Shown in pieces: positions 58,925 to 64,000 of a stretch of DNA of 64,000 nucleotides (positions are counted from its first letter, which is position 1; every line of letters begins with the position of its first letter). The stretch spans positions 1 to 64,000 of the forward strand of contig NZ_LWHQ01000074.1 of assembly GCF_001653715.1 (NCBI RefSeq), in the 5' to 3' direction. A model generated the notes under the pieces. That model ran no database searches and was not told where the DNA came from. It saw only the letters and a list, made by a program, of their open reading frames with translations. Made by a program: the position numbers and the translations under genes. Source of the stretch: Methylobacterium platani (GTDB lineage Bacteria > Pseudomonadota > Alphaproteobacteria > Rhizobiales > Beijerinckiaceae).

Positions 58925-59917
58925 TCAGGCGTGGATGTCGGCGGCCTCGTCCTCATCGTCGCCGGGGCCGGCCTCGACGGTCTCGCCGCGCAGGTAGCGG
59001 CTCTGCGCCTCCGCCACCCGCCGGGCTCCTTGCGCGTGCCGGCTCGATACCGCGCCGCCGTGATCCTCGGCCCCGTGCTTGACGGCGACCAGCGCCGGAT
59101 CGCCCCAGAGCTGCAGCAGCACCTGGAACGCCGCCAGGCGCTCGGGATCGAAGGCGATGCGCTGCCCCTGCATGTCCTTGTAGGGATGGGCCGGGTGCAG
59201 GGCGGCGCAGGGCACGAGGCCGGCCGGGATCGGGGTCGTTGCGGCGTGAGTGCGTCCGCTCCGCAGGAGCTTCGGCAGGACGTGGGTGTGCGGTCCCTCC
59301 GGGCTGGTGCCGCCGGAGGGCGGGATCGGGGCGTAGACCTCGATGCGACCGAAGCGCGCGAGAAAGACCCGGTGGGGGCTCATGGCGACGAGGCGCGGCC
59401 CGATCGGGTTTCCGGGCGCGAACAGGGGCCGCCCGGCCCCCGCCCGCAGGCAGGCGACGACCTCGGGATCGCAGCTCCGTACACAGGCGTCGATGGCGAA
59501 GAGATCGAGGCCGAGATCGAACAGCACCCCGTCGCGGTCCTCGGGCCGGGCCGCCTCGTGATCGGGGCCGAGTTCCGTCACCACGCCGCGCCGGTTCATG
59601 GCACAGGCACCCTCGGGCAGGCAGAGCGCCACCGCGTGGTTCCAGCCGGAGGCGACCGCCGTCTCGTAGGCGACCGGGCGCAGGTCGGGGTCGGGCCGCA
59701 ACGCGATGGCCCCGCGGGCCGTCGCCATCCCGAGGCGATCGTCGGGCAGTGCGGAGACGGGCTCGTTGGGATCACGCATGAACTCGGCGATCGCCCCGAA
59801 GCTGCCGAGACTCCAGGCCGTGCCCGGATCGCGCAAGGAGTCCCGCAGCAGCGCCTCGACGGCGTCGCGGTCAGGAGCAGTCTTATGCTCAGGAGCGGTC
59901 TTGGCCGGCTGGGTCAT
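58925..59917 (-). CDS. Hypothetical protein (perhaps DUF6925)
   Basis: 330 residues. Central part GWNHAVALCLPEGACAMNRR then VLFDLGLDLFAIDACVRSCD and LVAMSPHRVFLARFGRIEVY; C-terminal His-containing PEGPHTHVLPKLLRSGRTHA. Similar unnamed proteins occur near cobalamin genes in Methylobacterium, and I think they are named DUF6925, but this is from memory. The start overlaps the ABC ATPase stop by 29 bases, so it belongs to the same transcript. The His/Cys content would allow metal or corrinoid handling, without proof. Confidence 0.65.
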   Translation of the reverse strand: MTQPAKTAPEHKTAPDRDAVEALLRDSLRDPGTAWSLGSFGAIAEFMRDPNEPVSALPDDRLGMATARGAIALRPDPDLRPVAYETAVASGWNHAVALCLPEGACAMNRRGVVTELGPDHEAARPEDRDGVLFDLGLDLFAIDACVRSCDPEVVACLRAGAGRPLFAPGNPIGPRLVAMSPHRVFLARFGRIEVYAPIPPSGGTSPEGPHTHVLPKLLRSGRTHAATTPIPAGLVPCAALHPAHPYKDMQGQRIAFDPERLAAFQVLLQLWGDPALVAVKHGAEDHGGAVSSRHAQGARRVAEAQSRYLRGETVEAGPGDDEDEAADIHA

Positions 59918-60710
59918 GGTCGTCCTCCCGGAGGCGCCCCGAGCGATGCCAGGGCAGGATGTAGGATGTGCCGTCGGCGTCGGTGCCGCGCAGGACCGTG
60001 ATGCCGAAGGCGGCCCGCAGCAGCGGATCGGTCAGGGCAAGGGCGGGCCTCGCGTCGGCGACGATCCGGCCCTCGCTCAGCACCACGAGCCGGTCGCAGA
60101 AGCGGGCGGCCAGGGTGAGGTCGTGCAGGACAGCGACAACGCCGGTGCCAGCGCGGCTGATCCCGCGCAGGAGACTCATCGCGTCGAGCTGGTGGGCCGG
60201 GTCGAGGGCGGTGATCGGCTCGTCGGCGAGGAGGATCTCGGCCTCTACCGCGAGCGCGCGGGCGAGCAGCACCCGCATCCGCTCGCCCGAAGACAGGCTC
60301 GGCTCCGTCCGCTCGCGCAGGTGGGTGACGTCGGCGCGCGCCATCGCCCGGGCGACCGCGGCGTGATCGGCCTCGCTCGGGCCTGCGAAGGCGCGCCGGT
60401 GCGGCAGGCGCCCGAGGGCGACGACCTCGGAAACGCGCATCGGCCAGCCGATCCCGGCCGATTGAACCAGAACAGCGAGGCGGCGTGCCCGCTCATCCCG
60501 GGAGATCGCGGACAGAGGCCGGCCGTCGAGGAGGACGTGGCCGGCTGATGGCGGCACGAGTCCGGCAAGCGCCCGCATGAGCGTGGTCTTGCCCGCCCCG
60601 TTCGGGCCGACGAGGCCGACGAACTCGCCGGCCTCCACCGACAGCGAGACCCCGTCGAGGATGGAACGGTCCTGAAGCCGGACCCTAAGCTCTTCGGCGG
60701 ACAGCCTCAT
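59889..60710 (-). CDS. btuD: Cobalamin-type ABC transporter ATP-binding protein, second set
   Basis: 273 residues from ATG 60710. Walker A VGPNGAGKTTLMRALAG, Q-loop LVQSAGI, signature SLSSGERMRVLLARALAVEA, Walker B ILLADEPITALDP and H-loop VVAVLHDLTLAARF. It differs clearly from the plus-strand BtuD, so this is not a recent duplication. It overlaps the permease gene by 4 bases upstream and the unknown gene by 29 bases downstream. Confidence 0.88.
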   Translation of the reverse strand: MRLSAEELRVRLQDRSILDGVSLSVEAGEFVGLVGPNGAGKTTLMRALAGLVPPSAGHVLLDGRPLSAISRDERARRLAVLVQSAGIGWPMRVSEVVALGRLPHRRAFAGPSEADHAAVARAMARADVTHLRERTEPSLSSGERMRVLLARALAVEAEILLADEPITALDPAHQLDAMSLLRGISRAGTGVVAVLHDLTLAARFCDRLVVLSEGRIVADARPALALTDPLLRAAFGITVLRGTDADGTSYILPWHRSGRLREDDHDPAGQDRS

Positions 60711-61735
60711 CGACCTCGCCCCTGCCGGAACAGCAGCGCGATCAAGAACGGCGCCCCGACCAAAGCCGTGACGACGCCGAGCTTCAGCTCGGGCCGCGTC
60801 GGCAGCAGGCGCACGACGAGGTCGGCGCCGAGCACCAAGACCGCGCCGAGGAGCCCGCTCGGCCACAGGCTGGCTCCGGGACGGGCTCCGACCAGCGGCC
60901 GCACGAGGTGGGGAACGACGAGGCCGACGAAGCCGATTGCTCCGCTCACCGCGACGCCGCTGCCCACCGCCAAAGCCGCCCCGGTGACGATGCGGATGCG
61001 AACCGAGACGAGGTCGAAGCCAAGGCTCGCGGCCGTGTCCTCGCCGAGCGCCAGGGCATCGAGGGCGCGGGCGGTCGAGAGCATCAGGATCCAGCCCAGG
61101 ATCATCAGCGGCAGGCAGAGCCAGACGTGATCCATGCTGCGGTCGGCGAGCGAGCCCATCAGCCAGAACACGATCTCCAGGGCGGCGTAGGGATTGGGCG
61201 CGAGGTTGAGGGCGAGCGCCGTCAGCGCGCCGGCAAGGCTCGACAGACCGACACCGGCGAGGATCAGCCCGAGTGTGCCGGTGCCGCGGGCGGCGAGCAG
61301 GTTGACGCCGAGCGCCGCGAGGGCCGCGCCGGCGATGCCGCCGAGCGGCAGGGCGAGCGTCAGGCTGCCGGCGAGCCCGCCGTAGAACACCACCACCGCC
61401 CCGAGCGCGGCGGCCGACGAGATGCCGAGGATGCCCGGGTCGGCGAGCGGATTGCGCAGGTAGCCCTGCATCACCGCCCCGGTCAGACCGAGGCTGAAGC
61501 CGACGAGCGCACCGAGGAGCGCACGGGGCAGGCGCAACTCCATCAGGACCAGGGCCGGGAGGGTGGAGCGGCCAGCGAGCCAGTCGCCGAGGGCTGCCGG
61601 GAGATCGAGAGCGGCGTAGCCGACCGCGACAGAGGCGACGATCAGGATCGCCGTCAGGAGGACCAACCCCGCGACGAGGCGTCGGCTGCTGGCCTGCGGC
61701 GTCGTTCGTGTCACGAAGGACATCGGAGCGTTCAT
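60707..61735 (-). CDS. btuC: Cobalamin-type ABC transporter permease, second set (FecCD family)
   Basis: 342 residues. FecCD motifs: LMELRLPRALLGALVGFSLG, LTGAVMQGYLRNPLADPGIL and GISSAAALGAVVVF, and SGAIGFVGLVVPHLVRPLVG near the C terminus. Nine to ten membrane helices. Start and stop overlap its neighbours by 4 bases each. Complete. Confidence 0.9.
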   Translation of the reverse strand: MNAPMSFVTRTTPQASSRRLVAGLVLLTAILIVASVAVGYAALDLPAALGDWLAGRSTLPALVLMELRLPRALLGALVGFSLGLTGAVMQGYLRNPLADPGILGISSAAALGAVVVFYGGLAGSLTLALPLGGIAGAALAALGVNLLAARGTGTLGLILAGVGLSSLAGALTALALNLAPNPYAALEIVFWLMGSLADRSMDHVWLCLPLMILGWILMLSTARALDALALGEDTAASLGFDLVSVRIRIVTGAALAVGSGVAVSGAIGFVGLVVPHLVRPLVGARPGASLWPSGLLGAVLVLGADLVVRLLPTRPELKLGVVTALVGAPFLIALLFRQGRGR

Positions 61736-62601
61736 GGGGTCTTCATCGGGGTGCGCGCTCTCGCTGCGGCCGCGAGCCGGACGACGACCTCGGCGACCTG
61801 CGGACCGGGACAGGTCCAGAGGCGGTTGGGGATCGGAACCGTGCGCCCCTGCGCGCGCAGCCTCTCAAGGATTGGGTGGTGCAGTAGGGCGTCGGCGAGG
61901 GACGGCGTGCCCGTCTCACCGGCGTCGACGACGACGAGGTCGGCATCGGCCAGGGCAGCGGCCTCGAGCGGCACCGAGCCGGTGCGGTCGCGGCCGATCT
62001 CGGCGGCGACGTTGACGAGGCCGGCGGCTCGGATGATCGCGTCGCCGAGGCTGCCGGGCGAGACCGTGAAGGCGTTCGGGCGCAGGACCAGGACGCGCAG
62101 ACGGCGGGAGGCCGGCACGACGCGCGCGAGGGTGGCGTCGAGCTCCGCCACCATCGCTTCCCCGCGTTCCGGATGGCCGACGGCCGCTGCGACCTGGCGG
62201 ATCTGGGCGCGCACGCCGTCGAAATTGGCCGGTACGCCGAGTTCGAGCGGCGGGAAGCCGATCCGCTTGAGGAGCCCGACCGTGGTGCGGGTAGTGAAGG
62301 CTCCGGCGATGACGAGGTCGGGCTTCAAGGCCACGATCTCCTCCGCGAGACCCCGTGTGACCGGCACGCCGGCGGCTTGCGCCGCCACGGTCGAGCCGCG
62401 CGGATCGCCGGCGAGGTAGGTCACCGCCGCGACCTGCCCGCGATCGGCCAGCCTCAGCACGAGCTCGTCCGCGCACAGGTTCAACGAGACGATCCGCGAC
62501 GGCCAGCCCGGCACGGCAGGGTTCTCCCGTGCCGGTGCCGGACTGGCAGCCAAGGAGGTAGCTATACCACCCATGACCCCGAGAAGGCGCAACGCCCGCA
62601 T
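61732..62601 (-). CDS. btuF: Cobalamin-type ABC transporter substrate-binding protein, second set
   Basis: 289 residues. Signal peptide LRLLGVMGGIATSLAASPAP, then RIVSLNLCADELVLRLADRG, VAAVTYLAGDPRGS, EEIVALKPDLVIAGAFTTRT, ADADLVVVDAGETGTPS. This is the helical-backbone binding-protein fold (BtuF-like). It heads the minus-strand operon BtuF-BtuC-BtuD-unknown-kinase. Its 5' neighbour is only a remnant of a TonB receptor gene, so whatever promoter or riboswitch drove this operon may have been lost. Confidence 0.87.
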   Translation of the reverse strand: MRALRLLGVMGGIATSLAASPAPARENPAVPGWPSRIVSLNLCADELVLRLADRGQVAAVTYLAGDPRGSTVAAQAAGVPVTRGLAEEIVALKPDLVIAGAFTTRTTVGLLKRIGFPPLELGVPANFDGVRAQIRQVAAAVGHPERGEAMVAELDATLARVVPASRRLRVLVLRPNAFTVSPGSLGDAIIRAAGLVNVAAEIGRDRTGSVPLEAAALADADLVVVDAGETGTPSLADALLHHPILERLRAQGRTVPIPNRLWTCPGPQVAEVVVRLAAAARARTPMKTP

Positions 62602-62613
62602 TCGCGCCCGTCT

Positions 62614-62700
62614 CTAGAACGAGGTCACGCGCACGCCGCCATAGACGGCGAGGCCCGCGCCGAGGAAGCCGGTCGGGTTCTGATAGCGCTGGTCGTGTAC
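62614..62700 (-). pseudogene. C-terminal remnant of a TonB-dependent receptor gene
   Basis: On the minus strand the codons ending at the stop 62614 read HDQRYQNPTGFLGAGLAVYG then GVRVTSF, the usual end of BtuB-like barrels (D-x-R-Y-Q-x-P-x-G-F and a final Phe). Receptor similarity stops near 62700, beyond which unrelated sequence and a recombinase gene follow. So about 29 codons survive of a gene that must have been over 600 codons. Confidence 0.7.
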
Positions 62701-62776
62701 TCTTATCGATGATGATGGACGCAGGTTCGAAAATCGGCTTGAACGCGATCCAAATGCCCTCGGAAGCCTGCCTGCG

Positions 62777-63949
62777 ATGTCGGATCTCTCCCCTGCCCTC
62801 CCCCCGGATCCGACCCTTGCCCGGGAGCGTGACCTTGACGCCCTCGCCGGACTTCTGCCCTTCGACGCTCGCGAGCGACTGGCTGTCCTCCTCACCGACG
62901 AGGACGCTGCCACCCTCAAGCACCTTGCCCGCTCCGGCATGGGCGCCAACACGCTGCGGGCGCTCGCCTCCGACCTCAGCTACCTCGAGGCCTGGTGCCT
63001 GGCTGCAACCAGTCATCCCCTGCCCTGGCCTGCCACCGAGGCCCTGGCGCTGAAGTTCGTCGCCCATCACCTCTGGGATCCGGCCGAGCGCGAGAGCGAT
63101 CCCCGTCATGGCATGCCCGGCGCGGTCGAGGATGATCTGAGGGCCCGCGGCCTACTGCGAGTCGCCGGACCGCACGCGGTCTCGACCGTGCGTCGGCGTC
63201 TCGCCCACTGGTCGACCCTGCACCGCTTCCGCGGGGTCGAAGGTCCCTTCAAGGCTCCGCGCCTGCGCACCGCCCTATCGTTGGCCGTGCGGGCGAACCG
63301 GCGGCCTCGCGCTCGTAAGAGTCAGCGGGCGGTCACCGCCGCGGTGATCGAGAAATTGCTCACCACCTGCCTGTACGAGCATCGGCTGGTCGACATGCGC
63401 GATCGTGCGCTGCTGCTGGTCGCCTTCGCGTCCGGCGGGCGCCGGCGGGCTGAGGTCGCGGGCTTACGGGTCGAGGACCTGATGCACGACGCTCCCGTGC
63501 CGCGCGATCCGGCCGATCCGGACAGCCCTACCGTGCCGAAGCTCACGATCCGGCTCGGGCGCACGAAGACTACGACGGCGGAGGACGATGCCCGGGTGGT
63601 GGTGATCGGGCGTGTCGCCACCGCTCTGCTCGACTGGCTGGCGCTCGCAAAGATCGAGAGCGGAGCGGTGTTTCGGCGCATCGACCGTTGGGGTCGGCTC
63701 GGATCGGTGGGGCTTGATCCGCAGAGCGTGAACGCGATCCTCAAAGCACGATGCGCCCGGGTAGGCCTCGACCCGGCACTGTTCTCAGCCCATGGGCTGC
63801 GCTCAGGGTTCATGACCGAGGCTGGACGGCAGGGTGTCCCGTTGCCCGAGGCGATGCAGCTGTCGCAGCACCGCTCGGTGCAGCAGGCAGCGCGCTACTA
63901 CAACGAGGCCGAGATCGACAAAGGCAAGGCCGTCCGACTGATCGGATGA
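62777..63949 (+). CDS. Tyrosine-type recombinase/integrase
   Basis: 390 residues from ATG 62777. The core-binding part includes MGANTLRALASDLSYLEAWC. The catalytic domain has Arg in FASGGRRRAEVAGLRVEDLM, then IRLGRTKTTTAEDDARVVVI, the HGLRSGFMTEAGRQGVPLPE box and SQHRSVQQAARYYNEAE with the nucleophile Tyr. All catalytic residues seem present. It is distinct from the recombinase at 42507. Its insertion or the element it belongs to probably cut off the TonB-receptor gene. Confidence 0.87.
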   Translation: MSDLSPALPPDPTLARERDLDALAGLLPFDARERLAVLLTDEDAATLKHLARSGMGANTLRALASDLSYLEAWCLAATSHPLPWPATEALALKFVAHHLWDPAERESDPRHGMPGAVEDDLRARGLLRVAGPHAVSTVRRRLAHWSTLHRFRGVEGPFKAPRLRTALSLAVRANRRPRARKSQRAVTAAVIEKLLTTCLYEHRLVDMRDRALLLVAFASGGRRRAEVAGLRVEDLMHDAPVPRDPADPDSPTVPKLTIRLGRTKTTTAEDDARVVVIGRVATALLDWLALAKIESGAVFRRIDRWGRLGSVGLDPQSVNAILKARCARVGLDPALFSAHGLRSGFMTEAGRQGVPLPEAMQLSQHRSVQQAARYYNEAEIDKGKAVRLIG

Positions 63950-64000
63950 GGCGAAGAGCAGCACAGGTGAGGTGAAAAACAGCTGGAGAGTTTCACCGCG

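Noticed and set aside
61916..63109. 397-codon minus-strand frame
   Set aside because: Overlaps btuF (same strand, other frame) and the recombinase; Arg-rich, no motif.
1..64000. CRISPR arrays, rRNA and tRNA genes
   Set aside because: No regular short direct repeats with spacers and no tRNA/rRNA-like sequence was noticed; the only tandem repeats are the two copies at 47386-47500.

Overview
The window looks like an accessory region (megaplasmid or genomic island) of a high-GC alphaproteobacterium, most likely Methylobacterium/Methylorubrum. The evidence is the codon bias, the HWE-type histidine kinase, the ArdC, DUF736, DUF1640 and DUF6884 gene set, the tartrate cluster and the abundant cobalamin-import genes. 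I saw no rRNA, tRNA, CRISPR array or replication gene. Family names come from reading motifs by eye; no database search was run.

Layout. 1-5 kb: small stress and envelope proteins (a DUF1328 membrane protein, CsbD) and a 911-residue LOV/PAS/GAF histidine kinase. 5-10 kb: two divergent catalase-like haem proteins, a PfpI/DJ-1 protein and a short-chain dehydrogenase, lying between two copies of a palindromic sequence. 10-15.3 kb: mobile-element cargo (ArdC antirestriction protein, DUF1640, DUF736, a VapBC pair, small unknowns). 15.4-24.6 kb: a defence-like stretch with lower GC. It holds a phosphoribosyltransferase-like protein plus a NADAR protein, several decayed genes, and a kinase-like/helicase plus PLD-nuclease pair that resembles the Mokosh type I antiphage system. 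25.5-33.9 kb: a tartrate/C4-dicarboxylate catabolic cluster (DctA transporter, D-tartrate dehydratase, tartrate dehydrogenase, 2-hydroxyacid dehydrogenase, VOC protein, LysR regulator, malic enzyme). 34-42 kb: a second conflict-type locus. Its core is a tight operon encoding a metallo-beta-lactamase-fold protein, an E2-E1-JAB triple fusion and a four-helix membrane protein. Opposite it are an XRE/ImmA-IrrE regulator pair and three little-known genes, one of them a phosphoribosyltransferase. 42.5-48.8 kb: integrase, VapBC, orphan antitoxin, IS1182-family element, IS3 remnant and a broken CobW-family GTPase.

48.9-62.7 kb is devoted to vitamin B12 import. A cobalamin riboswitch leads a methyltransferase, a BtuB-type receptor and a BtuF-BtuC-BtuD ABC transporter. 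A second riboswitch on the other strand leads another TonB-dependent receptor. A second BtuF-BtuC-BtuD operon follows on the minus strand with an unknown protein and a P-loop kinase. The receptor that once preceded this second operon survives only as about 29 C-terminal codons, cut off just before a tyrosine recombinase gene at the end of the window.

The tartrate cluster would import dicarboxylates and convert them to oxaloacetate, malate and pyruvate under LysR control. The B12 genes form two redundant import routes under riboswitch feedback. The defence loci are interspersed with integrases, insertion sequences and pseudogenes, as expected of a turnover hotspot. Several small genes carry single-base frameshifts, so either decay or residual assembly error should be kept in mind.
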